From Phocaeicola_A sp963643925 (lineage in GTDB: Bacteria > Bacteroidota > Bacteroidia > Bacteroidales > Bacteroidaceae), in the NCBI GenBank assembly GCA_963643925.1, contig CAVINS010000008.1, forward strand, positions 1 through 59,310: 59,310 bases of DNA, read 5' to 3'. The translations under genes were made by a program, and so were the position numbers. This document shows positions 35,386-43,538 of the stretch, piece by piece; the first letter of the stretch is position 1, and each line of letters begins with the position of its first letter. Under the pieces are notes generated by a model that saw nothing but the letters and a program-made list of their open reading frames with translations, was not told the DNA's origin and made no database searches.

Positions 35386-35556
35386 CTGCTTTTTGAGAGA
35401 AGTCTCCATAATTATCCACTTGAAAATAGTTAAACCTCCCCTATTGGGCATAAAAAAGTAGCATTTAGCGTACCCACGCATCCGTTTTATCTACTTTTCA
35501 GTCAGCGGGTTGGCTATCTACCCCACATCGGACGAGTAAAAAAGTGTGCCACACGC

Positions 35557-35587
35557 CTTGCGCAATAAAAGAAAATGTCTACCTTTG
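35557..35587 (+). promoter_or_regulatory. Promoter of the SRP RNA / tRNA-Thr transcript
   Basis: CTTG (35557-35560) and TACCTTTG (35580-35587) are 19 bp apart. The predicted start point coincides with the first base of the SRP RNA stem at about 35593. Confidence 0.75.
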
Positions 35588-35592
35588 CAGCC

Positions 35593-35688
35593 GGGTAAGT
35601 CCTATACGGCCAGCTCCCTGTGAATCCTCCAGGGCTTGATCGCAGCAAAGGTAACAGGTCGTAGCGGCGCGATGTAGTAAGCTTACCC
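35593..35688 (+). ncRNA. ffs: Signal recognition particle RNA (4.5S type)
   Basis: About 96 nt. GGGTAAG (35593-35599) pairs with CTTACCC (35682-35688) to close a long hairpin. The apical part has the conserved asymmetric-loop sequences GTGAATCC, CCAGG and GCAGCAAAGGTAA that bind Ffh. It ends only 4 nt before tRNA-Thr, so both should come from one precursor processed by RNase P and other nucleases. Confidence rests on the motif order and the closing stem. Confidence 0.85.
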
Positions 35689-35692
35689 ACCT

Positions 35693-35766
35693 GCCTCTTT
35701 AGCTCAGTTGGCCAGAGCACGTGATTTGTAATCTCGGGGTCGTTGGTTCGAATCCGACAAGAGGCT
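35693..35766 (+). tRNA. tRNA-Thr (anticodon TGT)
   Basis: The acceptor stem GCCTCTT/AAGAGGC closes the cloverleaf, with discriminator T. The D-loop has AGCTCAGTTGGCCAGAGC, the anticodon loop is ATTTGTAAT (anticodon TGT), and the T-loop is GGTTCGAATCC. CCA is not encoded. Confidence 0.95.
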
Positions 35767-35776
35767 CACTCAGGAG

Positions 35777-35815
35777 AACGCTTCCAAGCTCACGCTTGGG
35801 AGCGTTTGTTTTTTC
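35777..35815 (+). terminator. Intrinsic terminator after tRNA-Thr
   Basis: AACGCTTCCAAGC (35777-35789), loop TCAC, GCTTGGGAGCGTT (35794-35806) with one G-T pair, then TGTTTTTT. Confidence 0.85.
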
Positions 35816-35861
35816 TCCAGTCAGGAAAATATATTTTTCCAACCAAGGAGAATATTACGAC

Positions 35862-35889
35862 AGAAGGCCCGTCTTACGACGAGCCTTCT
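35862..35889. terminator. Hairpin after pnp
   Basis: AGAAGGCCCGTC (35862-35873) and GACGAGCCTTCT (35878-35889) pair with one mismatch around a TTAC loop, 27 nt past the pnp stop codon. Confidence 0.6.
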
Positions 35890-35916
35890 GCGGTTTGAGT
35901 ATCTAATGCAAATAGA

Positions 35917-38124
35917 TTACTTGTTGTCACGGTCGCGGCCTTCACGACGATCGCGGTCGGGACGCGGACGACGCTCGCGCTCTGCACGCGGCGCACGCTC
36001 AACGTAACCTTCCGGTTTCGGCAACAGGGCACGACGGGAGAGTTTGAACTTACCGGTCTTTGGGTCGATATCCAGCAGCTTCACCTGCAACTCATCGCCC
36101 TCTTTCAGTCCGGTCTCCTCGATGGTCTCCAGACGCTTCCAGTCATACTCGGAGATGTGGAGCAGACCATCCTTGCCAGGCAAGAACTCTACGAACACAC
36201 CGTAAGGCATGATGGAACGAACCTTACCTTTGTAAACCTCTCCCACTTCGGGGATGGCAACGATGGCACGAATCATAGCCAAAGCCTTGTCGATGCAAGC
36301 CTTGTTGGTGCCGGCAATTTCGATGCGGCCTACGCCGTCAATCTCCTCGATAGAGATGATGGCACCAGACTCCTCCTGCATTCCCTGGATGACCTTTCCA
36401 CCCGGGCCAATCACAGCACCGATGAACTCCTTCGGAATGGTCAGAGTTTCGATACGCGGAGCGTGCGGCTTCAGGTCTTCACGAGGCTCGGCGATGCAAT
36501 CGGTCAGCTTGCCAAGGATGAACTCACGTCCCTGCTTAGCCTGCAGCAAAGCCTTCTCCAAAATCTCGTAGCTCAGTCCGTCGCACTTGATATCCATCTG
36601 CGTGGCGGTGATGCCGTTTACTGTACCAGTTACCTTGAAGTCCATATCGCCAAGGTGGTCCTCATCGCCAAGGATATCGGACAACACAGCGTACTTCTCT
36701 TCACCGGGGTTCTTGATAAGTCCCATAGCGATACCTGAAACAGGGCGCTTAATCTTCACACCGGCATCCATCAGTGCCAGCGTACCGGCGCAAACAGTGG
36801 CCATGGAAGAAGAACCGTTGGATTCCAGAATGTCGGAAACCACGCGTACGCAGTAAGGATAATCCTCAGGAATCATACGCTTCAGGGCACGCCATGCCAG
36901 GTGGCCGTGGCCAATCTCGCGACGGCCTACACCGCGCTGAGCCTTAGCCTCGCCCGTAGAGAACGGCGGGAAGTTATAGTGCAACAGGAAACGTTCCTTG
37001 TGCTGGTCGAGTACGTCGTCCACGAGTTTCTCGTCGGCCTTGGTACCCAACGTAACAGTACTGAGTGACTGAGTCTCACCACGGGTGAAGATGGACGATC
37101 CGTGAGGACCGGGCAGCGGGCTCACCTCGCACCAGATAGGACGAATCTCATCGGTCTTGCGGCCATCGAGACGTTTGCCTTCGTCGAGTATGCAGCGGCG
37201 CATAGCCTCTTTCTCCACGTCGTGATAGTAGCGGTCAATCATCGGAGCCTTCTCCTCGAGTTCCTCCTCGGTGTACTGAGCCTTGAACTCGTCGCAGATG
37301 GCGGTGAAAGCGTCCTCGCGCTCGTGTTTGTTGCGGTTGCCGCTGGCGGCGATGGCATAAGCCTTGTCGTAGCAAGCGTCGTGAACAGCCTTGCGCAGGT
37401 CTTCGTCGTTCTCCTCGTGGCAATACTCGCGTTTCACGGTAGAGCCAACCTCTTCCATCAGTTCCATCTGTGCCTTGCAGTGTACCTTGATGGCCTCGTG
37501 TGCTGCCTTCATGGCCTCGAGCAAGTCATTCTCGGAAACCTCGTTCATCTCACCCTCCACCATCATGATGTTGTCGTAGGTAGCGGCCACCATGATGTCC
37601 ATGTCGGCCTTCTCCAGCTGCTGGAACGTAGGATCGATGACGAACTGTCCGTCCACACGGGCTACACGCACCTCTGAGATGGGGCCTCCGAACGGAATGT
37701 CGGAAACAGCCAGTGCTGCAGAAGCTGCCAAACCAGCCAATGCGTCGGGCATATCTACTCCGTCGGCAGAGAACAGGATTATGTTCACATACACTTCCGC
37801 ATGAAAGTTGTCAGGGAAGAGCGGACGCAAGGCGCGGTCCACCAGACGGCAAGTGAGGATTTCATAATCAGAAGCCTTGCCTTCGCGTTTGGTAAAGCCA
37901 CCGGGAAAACGGCCGAAAGCCGAATATTTCTCCTTATACTCTACCTGCAGAGGCATGAAATCAGTACCGGGAACTGCATCCTTGGCGGCACAAACAGTGG
38001 CTAACAACATCGTATTTCCCATGCGCAGCATCACTGCGCCGTCAGCCTGCTTTGCCAACTTTCCCGTTTCGAGGGTAATGGTTCTGCCATCACCAAGCTC
38101 GATAGTCTTAACAATTGGGTTCAT
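35917..38124 (-). CDS. pnp: Polyribonucleotide nucleotidyltransferase (PNPase)
   Basis: 735 residues. Two RNase PH domains (FGRFPGGFTKREGK in the first; SDILGDEDHLGDMDFKVTG near residue 490 with the catalytic Asp residues), a helical linker, a KH domain (FIGAVIGPGGKVI near 570), an S1 domain (GKVRSIMPYGVFVEF near 625) and a basic C-terminal tail rich in Arg/Asp/Glu (about the last 35 residues) that may bind RNA or partners. It degrades RNA 3'-5' by phosphorolysis. It is monocistronic; -7 box TATCTTTG is read at 38163-38170. In proteobacteria pnp follows rpsO; here it does not. Confidence 0.98.
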   Translation of the reverse strand: MNPIVKTIELGDGRTITLETGKLAKQADGAVMLRMGNTMLLATVCAAKDAVPGTDFMPLQVEYKEKYSAFGRFPGGFTKREGKASDYEILTCRLVDRALRPLFPDNFHAEVYVNIILFSADGVDMPDALAGLAASAALAVSDIPFGGPISEVRVARVDGQFVIDPTFQQLEKADMDIMVAATYDNIMMVEGEMNEVSENDLLEAMKAAHEAIKVHCKAQMELMEEVGSTVKREYCHEENDEDLRKAVHDACYDKAYAIAASGNRNKHEREDAFTAICDEFKAQYTEEELEEKAPMIDRYYHDVEKEAMRRCILDEGKRLDGRKTDEIRPIWCEVSPLPGPHGSSIFTRGETQSLSTVTLGTKADEKLVDDVLDQHKERFLLHYNFPPFSTGEAKAQRGVGRREIGHGHLAWRALKRMIPEDYPYCVRVVSDILESNGSSSMATVCAGTLALMDAGVKIKRPVSGIAMGLIKNPGEEKYAVLSDILGDEDHLGDMDFKVTGTVNGITATQMDIKCDGLSYEILEKALLQAKQGREFILGKLTDCIAEPREDLKPHAPRIETLTIPKEFIGAVIGPGGKVIQGMQEESGAIISIEEIDGVGRIEIAGTNKACIDKALAMIRAIVAIPEVGEVYKGKVRSIMPYGVFVEFLPGKDGLLHISEYDWKRLETIEETGLKEGDELQVKLLDIDPKTGKFKLSRRALLPKPEGYVERAPRAERERRPRPDRDRREGRDRDNK

Positions 38125-38162
38125 AAAAAGTTTATTATCTGTATATCTCTAAAAAATTGTGG

Positions 38163-38198
38163 CAAAGATACATATTATTATATACACCAACTACAAAA
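38163..38198 (-). promoter_or_regulatory. Promoter of pnp
   Basis: Read on the minus strand, TTTTG (38198-38194) and TATCTTTG (38170-38163) are 23 bp apart. The leader is about 30 nt. Confidence 0.5.
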
Positions 38199-38304
38199 TC
38201 TGCCATTTTCTTGCTCCCGACGGAAAGATTGCCTTACTTTCCGATACTTCGGAGGCTGAACCAGTGTCCTCAGCAGCCGGCAGATGAAGGAAAATGAGGA
38301 ATAA

Positions 38305-38336
38305 TTTGGCCGTAAAAGTGCCATGCATTACCTTTG
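38305..38336 (+). promoter_or_regulatory. Promoter of the thioredoxin-like lipoprotein gene
   Basis: TTTG (38305-38308) and TACCTTTG (38329-38336) with 20 bp between them. Codons upstream of 38337 therefore cannot be the start, which supports the ATG at 38361. Confidence 0.7.
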
Positions 38337-38360
38337 CAAGCAATTCAAAGCAAAAACATC

Positions 38361-39521
38361 ATGAAAAGAAACGCGATTATCGGAACAGGCTGCCTGCTGT
38401 TGGCTCTCAGCCTGAACTCCTGCAAAGACCAAGGCCCCTGCTTCACCATACAAGGCAACATCGCCGACGCTAAGGGTGAGAAGCTCTACCTGGAGGCCTT
38501 GGGCATAGAGAGATTAGAGGTGCTGGACTCCGTGAAGCTAGGCTCGAACGGAGACTTCAAGTTCAAGCACAAACGGCCGGAAGCACCGGATTACTACCGT
38601 TTGCGCCTGGCCGACCAAGTCATCAACGTGGTGGTGGACTCCACCGAAACGATAGAGGTGAAGGCCAACAAGGCAGACATGGCCACGAACTACACCGTGA
38701 CGGGATCTGACGAGTCGTCCGTCGTGAAGGAGTTGACCCTGAAACAGATGACCCTGCAGAGCAATGTGGACAAGCTGGTGAAGAACGATGCCAAGCTGAC
38801 TCCGCAAACCATTCAGGACAGCTTGTTCAACATGGTCAACGCCTATAAGGACGATGTGAAACGCAACTACATCTTCAAGGCACCGAACAGCGCCTACGCC
38901 TACTTCGCCCTCTTCCAGAAGCTGGGCAACTATCTGATATTCGACCCGCTGAACAGCAAGGACGACATCAAGTGCTTCCAGGCCGTGGCCACAAGCCTCG
39001 ACCAACACCATCCGGACGCCGTACGCACAAAGAACCTGTGCACAATAGTGATGAAGGGACTGCGCAACATGCGCGCTCCGCAACAGAAGGTGCTGCAGAT
39101 CCCTGAGGACAAAATCAAAGAGGCTACCATCATCGACATCGCCCTGAAAGACCTGAACGGCAACACACGCCGACTGACCGACCTCAAGGGAAAGGTAGTG
39201 TTGCTCGACTTCACCGTATACCAGAACGCCGTCTCGCCGACCCGCAACCTGGCCCTGCGCGAGCTCTACGACAAGTATGCACAGAACGGGCTGGAGATTT
39301 ACCAGATTTCACTGGATGCGGACGAGCACTTCTGGAAGACATCGGCCGACAACCTTCCATGGATTTGTGTGCGCGATGCCAACGGCATCTACTCGAACTA
39401 CCTGGGACTCTACAACGTGACCAACCTGCCTTCGCTCTTCCTCATCAACCGGGCCAACGAGCTGAAAGTGAGAGGCGAGAATGTGAAGGACATCGAAGAG
39501 GAGATAAAGAAGCTCCTGTAG
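38361..39521 (+). CDS. DUF4369/thioredoxin-fold lipoprotein lacking the CxxC motif
   Basis: 386 residues. The signal peptide ends at LALSLNSC (lipobox). An N-terminal DUF4369 domain (FTIQGNIADAKGEKLYLEAL) is followed by helices and a C-terminal AhpC/TSA-type thioredoxin fold (LKGKVVLLDFTVYQNAVSPT, then LYNVTNLPSLFLINRANE with the cis-Pro loop). Where family members have WCxxC, this one reads YQNAVSPT near residue 285, so no redox cysteines are present there. It is likely a binding or scaffold protein in the periplasm rather than an oxidoreductase. Confidence 0.85.
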   Translation: MKRNAIIGTGCLLLALSLNSCKDQGPCFTIQGNIADAKGEKLYLEALGIERLEVLDSVKLGSNGDFKFKHKRPEAPDYYRLRLADQVINVVVDSTETIEVKANKADMATNYTVTGSDESSVVKELTLKQMTLQSNVDKLVKNDAKLTPQTIQDSLFNMVNAYKDDVKRNYIFKAPNSAYAYFALFQKLGNYLIFDPLNSKDDIKCFQAVATSLDQHHPDAVRTKNLCTIVMKGLRNMRAPQQKVLQIPEDKIKEATIIDIALKDLNGNTRRLTDLKGKVVLLDFTVYQNAVSPTRNLALRELYDKYAQNGLEIYQISLDADEHFWKTSADNLPWICVRDANGIYSNYLGLYNVTNLPSLFLINRANELKVRGENVKDIEEEIKKLL

Positions 39522-39552
39522 AAAATATATGTTACAAAGCATAAACGCGAAG

Positions 39553-39642
39553 TTTGATTAATTGAAAAACTTCCGCTACCTTTGCACAAGTGAACTAATG
39601 AAGGGTTCCGACATCAGTATCCTAATGTCGGGATTCTTTTTT
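39553..39642 (+). promoter_or_regulatory. greA promoter with an intrinsic terminator in the leader
   Basis: TTTG (39553-39556) and TACCTTTG (39577-39584), 20 bp apart, form a good promoter. About 15 nt after the predicted start, TTCCGACAT (39606-39614) pairs with ATGTCGGGA (39625-39633), followed by TTCTTTTTT (39634-39642). The terminator lies before greA (39685), so many transcripts should stop as a short RNA of about 50 nt. Confidence 0.65.
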
Positions 39643-39684
39643 ATTATACTGTAACCCGTCAGGGTAAAATTAGGAGGAATTAGT

Positions 39685-40149
39685 ATGGCTTACATGTCAG
39701 AAGAAGGCTACAAGAAGCTTGTAGCAGAATTAAAAGAGTTAGAAACTGTGCAACGTCCGAAGATTTCAGCGGCCATTGCAGAGGCACGCGATAAAGGCGA
39801 CCTGTCCGAAAACGCCGAGTACGACGCGGCCAAGGAAGCACAAGGAATGCTGGAGATGAAGATCAGCCAGCTGAAGGCCGTCATCAGCGACGCGAAAATC
39901 ATCGACACTTCGAAGCTGAAGACCGACACGGTGCAGATTCTCGCCCACGTGGAACTGAAGAACGTAAAGAACGGAATGAAGATGGCCTACACCATCGTGT
40001 CCGAGAGCGAGGCGAACCTGAAAGAGGGCAAGATTTCAGTCAACACCCCTATCGCACAAGGCCTGCTTGGCAAGAAGGTGGGCGACATCGCCGAGATAAC
40101 CATTCCGCAAGGCAAAATCAGTCTGGAGATTATCAGCATTACGTTTTAA
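39685..40149 (+). CDS. greA: Transcription elongation factor GreA
   Basis: 154 residues (E. coli GreA has 158). The N-terminal coiled coil carries the acidic tip DKGDLSENAEYDAAKE, which reaches the RNA polymerase active site and triggers cleavage of backtracked RNA. The C-terminal domain has NTPIAQGLLGKKVGDIAEI. A strong AGGAGG site lies upstream of the ATG, unusual among the genes here, most of which have weak Shine-Dalgarno sequences. It is followed 19 nt later by the HIT gene, so the two are co-transcribed. Confidence 0.97.
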   Translation: MAYMSEEGYKKLVAELKELETVQRPKISAAIAEARDKGDLSENAEYDAAKEAQGMLEMKISQLKAVISDAKIIDTSKLKTDTVQILAHVELKNVKNGMKMAYTIVSESEANLKEGKISVNTPIAQGLLGKKVGDIAEITIPQGKISLEIISITF

Positions 40150-40168
40150 CCCTTAAAGCAAAAAGGAT

Positions 40169-40576
40169 ATGGCATCCGTATTCAGCATGATTGTGGCAGG
40201 CGAGATACCGAGCTACAAAGTGGCGGAGAACGACAAGTTCTATGCGTTTTTGGACATCAATCCGCTCGTGAAGGGACACACGCTGGTCATCCCCAAGCGC
40301 GAGGTGGACTATCTGTTCGACCTGGAAGACGATGAGTTGGCACAGATTCAGCTGTTCGCCAAGTCGGTGGCCCGCGCCATCGAGAAGACATTCCCCTGCA
40401 AGAAGGTGGGACAGGCCGTCATCGGACTGGAAGTACCCCACGCACACATCCACCTGATTCCTATCAACAAGGAGTCGGACATGCTCTTCTCCAATCCGAA
40501 ACTGAAACTCTCTCCGGAAGAGTTTGCCGACATCGCCAAGCGCATCAACGAGGCTTGGGTCGCCGCAAACAAATAA
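40169..40576 (+). CDS. HIT-family (HINT-type) nucleotide hydrolase
   Basis: 135 residues. The histidine triad VPHAHIHLIP (HxHxHxx) lies near residue 95, and the start (FSMIVAGEIPSYKVAEND, DINPLVKGHTLVIPK) is that of HINT-like proteins, which hydrolyse nucleoside phosphoramidates or related nucleotides. The native substrate is not known. It shares the greA transcript and ends in a strong hairpin. Confidence 0.93.
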   Translation: MASVFSMIVAGEIPSYKVAENDKFYAFLDINPLVKGHTLVIPKREVDYLFDLEDDELAQIQLFAKSVARAIEKTFPCKKVGQAVIGLEVPHAHIHLIPINKESDMLFSNPKLKLSPEEFADIAKRINEAWVAANK

Positions 40577-40602
40577 ACGTTCCGCAGAAGACCTTATCGA
40601 GC

Positions 40603-40656
40603 AGGAGGCAAATGCTAATCATAAAAGGCATTTGCCTCCTACTTTCGTTTTATGCC
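40603..40656 (+). terminator. Terminator hairpin after the HIT gene (same stem as at 29800)
   Basis: AGGAGGCAAATGC (40603-40615) pairs perfectly with GCATTTGCCTCCT (40628-40640), followed by a T-rich stretch. The word TGCCGGTCAAA occurs just after it (40653-40663) and inside the related hairpin at 29811-29821. Confidence 0.75.
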
Positions 40657-40706
40657 GGTCAAACCCAGCCCCGCCCCACACACGGGGACCATCAGATCCA
40701 TGCCTG

Positions 40707-40828
40707 CACCGGACGCAACATTTTATCCCAGACCAGACAGATGACCACACCAAATGCAACGCCTCACAACCGTCTGTTCCATAGCCACACCGGACGTGAC
40801 GTTTCATGCCAAGCCAGGCCATGACCAC
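40707..40828. repeat. Imperfect 41-42-bp direct repeat in a gene-free gap
   Basis: 40707-40748 and 40788-40828 align from CACCGGACG to ATGACCAC with roughly three quarters identity. They lie in the 474-bp gap 40577-41050 between the HIT gene and manC, which otherwise holds only two hairpin terminators and no gene I can support. Confidence 0.45.
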
Positions 40829-40848
40829 TGCAGACGTACCACCACGAG

Positions 40849-40874
40849 AAGGGCCGCCCCGTGGGGCGGCCCTT
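40849..40874. terminator. GC-rich hairpin, probably for manC
   Basis: AAGGGCCGCCCC (40849-40860) and GGGGCGGCCCTT (40863-40874) are perfect 12-bp arms with a 2-nt centre. It lies about 180 bp beyond the manC stop codon and could also stop transcripts from the left. Confidence 0.6.
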
Positions 40875-41050
40875 GCTGTTGTATGCAAATTTTGCGCTTT
40901 TTACCGGTGACATTCCTTTCGCGTCACCTCTCTTTAGATAGGGGTCTTATCTATTAGCGATCATGCAATTTGTTTCAATTTCAGACGCCAACGGACTCCG
41001 TCGGGCACTTGCGACAAGCGTTACACGAAGGAGGTTGCCGAACATCGGCA

Positions 41051-42142
41051 TCAGTCGTCACCGAAGCGGACCTGCACGTCGTTGACGAACTGACGAATGG
41101 CTTCCGTATCGTCTTTCCTGCAGACGACCAGCACATTGTCCTTCTCCACCACCATGTAGCCGTCCAAGTTCTTCAGCACCACCAACCGGTCGGGCGGTGT
41201 GGTGACCACATTGTTGTGACAATCATAGAGCAACGCCTTCGACCCGATGGTCACGTTGCCGTTTTTGTCCTTGGGCGACATTTCATAGAAGGTGTTCCAG
41301 TTGCCCAAGTCGCTCCATCCGAAGTCGCCCGTCAGCACATAGACGTTGTCGGACTTCTCCAACACTCCATAGTCAATGGAGATATTGGGGCAAGCGGGAA
41401 AATAAGTCTCCACAAACTTCTGCTCGTTCTCGCGGTTGAAGTGGTCCTTGCGCACCTTGTCCAGCAGCGAACCAATCTCCGGCAGAAACGTGTACATGGC
41501 GTGGAGTATAGCGTTCACATTCCACAGGAACAGACCCGAGTTCCAATAGAACTCGCCGCTCTCCACGAAGAACTTGGCGAAGTTCAGCTCCGGCTTCTCG
41601 GTGAAGCTCTTCACCTTATATATATTGTCCTCATGTTCCTCGTCAATCTGTATGTAGCCGTATGCCGTCTCGGGACGATTGGCCACCATGCCGACCGTCA
41701 GCAACTTGTCCGTACGCGACACGAAGTCGAGTCCGTGCTGAATAGCTTCGCAAAACTCGTCCTCTTTCATGATGAGCTGGTCGGCAGGAGCCACCACCAT
41801 GTTGGCATTGGGGTTCGAAAGGTAGATGTGGTAAGCAGCCCAGGCCACCGAGGGAGCCGTGTTACGGCCGATGGGCTCCAACAACAGATTATCCTCAGGC
41901 AGTTGTGGAAGTTGCTCTTTGACGATGGCTTCATAAGCCGCATTGGTGACAACAATAATGTTCTGCTCAGGTACTATTTTTCTGAACCGTTGGTAGGTAT
42001 GTTGCAGGAGGGTATATCCCGTACCGAAGAAGTCGATGAATTGCTTGGGATAATTCTTCCTGCTGTAAGGCCAGAAACGACTACCCACGCCTCCGGCCAA
42101 TATGACGCAGTAGTTATCTATATATGACATAGTATCACTCAT
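41051..42142 (-). CDS. manC: Mannose-1-phosphate guanylyltransferase
   Basis: 363 residues from ATG 42142 (an ATG at 42130 is also possible). The nucleotidyltransferase signature LAGGVGSRFWPYSRKNYPKQ lies at residues 15-34, followed by IGRNTAPS and the sugar-binding SFTEKPE. It makes GDP-mannose from GTP and mannose 1-phosphate for capsule, O-antigen or fucose synthesis. Only the transferase part is present; the C-terminal phosphomannose isomerase domain seen in many ManC proteins is absent. -7 box TATATTTG is read at 42215-42222. The gene is monocistronic. Confidence 0.95.
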   Translation of the reverse strand: MSDTMSYIDNYCVILAGGVGSRFWPYSRKNYPKQFIDFFGTGYTLLQHTYQRFRKIVPEQNIIVVTNAAYEAIVKEQLPQLPEDNLLLEPIGRNTAPSVAWAAYHIYLSNPNANMVVAPADQLIMKEDEFCEAIQHGLDFVSRTDKLLTVGMVANRPETAYGYIQIDEEHEDNIYKVKSFTEKPELNFAKFFVESGEFYWNSGLFLWNVNAILHAMYTFLPEIGSLLDKVRKDHFNRENEQKFVETYFPACPNISIDYGVLEKSDNVYVLTGDFGWSDLGNWNTFYEMSPKDKNGNVTIGSKALLYDCHNNVVTTPPDRLVVLKNLDGYMVVEKDNVLVVCRKDDTEAIRQFVNDVQVRFGDD

Positions 42143-42273
42143 TAAAGTTTCGGCTAATGTAGCAGAAAAATCGACAACCATCAAATCAATCGGCATAAAT
42201 TATGCAGAAAAGAGCAAATATACCCGCATGAAACCTCTAATTTAAGTTTTCTCTAAAATTTAGAGGCAATAAG

Positions 42274-42304
42274 TTTGCGGGTAACCAAAATATATCTATC
42301 TTTG
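42274..42304 (+). promoter_or_regulatory. Promoter of tRNA-Leu
   Basis: TTTG (42274-42277) and TATCTTTG (42297-42304) with 19 bp between them; the tRNA begins 20 bp downstream. Confidence 0.7.
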
Positions 42305-42323
42305 CACCGCATTTGAACGGAAT

Positions 42324-42407
42324 GCCCAGATGGCGGAATCGGTAGACGCGCTGGTCTCAAACACCAGTGGAGTTAAATCCATCCCGGTTCGACCCCGGGT
42401 CTGGGTA
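42324..42407 (+). tRNA. tRNA-Leu (anticodon CAA)
   Basis: Class II tRNA of 84 nt. Acceptor GCCCAGA/TCTGGGT (first pair G-T), D-arm GGCGGAATCGGTAGACGC, anticodon loop CTCAAAC (anticodon CAA), a long variable arm (TGGAGTTAAATCCAT), T-loop GGTTCGACCCC, discriminator A. CCA is not encoded. Confidence 0.95.
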
Positions 42408-42413
42408 CTAGGA

Positions 42414-42449
42414 AAGGCTGACAATCAATTGACTGTCAGCCTTTCTTCA
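42414..42449 (+). terminator. Terminator after tRNA-Leu
   Basis: AAAGGCTGACA (42414-42424) pairs with TGTCAGCCTTT (42434-42444), followed by CTTCATTTT. The gap from here to the next tRNA holds nothing else I can name. Confidence 0.7.
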
Positions 42450-42590
42450 TTTTACCGGATATACATAAGGTATGCAAGACGAGCAACACTATACTATATC
42501 CATTGACGGAGACGTTGAGCGAGAACCGAAACACATGACACTTTCACCCACTAAACTTCTGCTGCCCCACGACACACATTCGAACACAAA

Positions 42591-42621
42591 AAGAGCTGAA
42601 TGAAAGATTCACTCAGCTCTT
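42591..42621 (-). terminator. Terminator after initiator tRNA-Met
   Basis: AAGAGCTGA (42591-42599) and TCAGCTCTT (42613-42621) form the stem; on the minus strand a TTTTTG run follows. Confidence 0.8.
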
Positions 42622-42626
42622 CATAG

Positions 42627-42699
<73 letters not shown>

Positions 42700-42718
42700 A
42701 TATTATCGTTTTCGGCTG

Positions 42719-42750
42719 CAAAGGTAGACATGTTTTTTCAATGCTCCAAA
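42719..42750 (-). promoter_or_regulatory. Promoter of initiator tRNA-Met
   Basis: On the minus strand, TTTG (42750-42747) and TACCTTTG (42726-42719) are 20 bp apart; the tRNA starts 20 bp downstream at 42699. Confidence 0.7.
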
Positions 42751-42926
42751 TATTTCGGTGTCTTTTTTATACCAAATATGCACGCATGGATGTAAAATAC
42801 TGTAAAACAACCTATCATTAGCGACCGCCATAGCTAACAAAATCAAATCATTTGTCATTTACTTGTTGGTTATCCATAAATGTAGTACCTTCGCATATCA
42901 TTTAATGCATCTGTGCAATCTAGGAT

Positions 42927-43529
42927 ATGGCAATTTCAAAGACAAGAAATCAGTTGGTTGATGTGGCACGACAGCTGTTCGCCAAGAACGGTGTGGAGTA
43001 CACGACCATGAACGATATTGCCGTGGCATCGAAAAAAGGGCGGAGAACCCTCTACACCTATTTCAAGAGCAAAGAGGAAATCTATCTGGCAGTGATTGAG
43101 ACGGAGCTGGAGGCCCTGTCGGAGGAGATGAATAAGGTGGCGATGAAGGACATTTCGCCCGACGAGAAAATCATTGAGCTCATCTACACCCGACTGGAGG
43201 CCATCAAGGAGACGGTCTACCGCAACGGCACACTGAAGGCCGAGTTCTTCCGCGACATATGGGCCGTGGAGGCTTGCCGCAAGCGGTTCGACCAGAATGA
43301 GATAAAGCTCTTCAAGGAGGTGCTGGCAGAGGGAATAGAGAAAAACGTGTTCGACATCGACAACGTCAGCATCACCGCAGAGATTGTGCACTATTCCATC
43401 AAAGGCATAGAGACGCCCTTCATAAAAGGGCTGATAGGACGGGGACTGACCCTGGAAGAGAGTCGGGCCTACGTGGTGAAGCTGGTGCTGGGTGCATTGG
43501 GCAACAAGAATCTTAATAAGCTAAAATAG
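42927..43529 (+). CDS. TetR/AcrR-family regulator
   Basis: 200 residues. The N-terminal HTH is VDVARQLFAKNGVEYTTMND through GRRTLYTYFKSKEEIY, a typical TetR domain; the C-terminal ligand-binding part is helical and unassigned. It sits 9 nt before fabG, so it may sense acyl chains or control fatty-acid synthesis, but that is inference from position. The likely promoter is TTG at 42863 with TACCTTCG at 42886, a one-base departure from the -7 consensus. Confidence 0.85.
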   Translation: MAISKTRNQLVDVARQLFAKNGVEYTTMNDIAVASKKGRRTLYTYFKSKEEIYLAVIETELEALSEEMNKVAMKDISPDEKIIELIYTRLEAIKETVYRNGTLKAEFFRDIWAVEACRKRFDQNEIKLFKEVLAEGIEKNVFDIDNVSITAEIVHYSIKGIETPFIKGLIGRGLTLEESRAYVVKLVLGALGNKNLNKLK

Positions 43530-43538
43530 TAAACAGTT

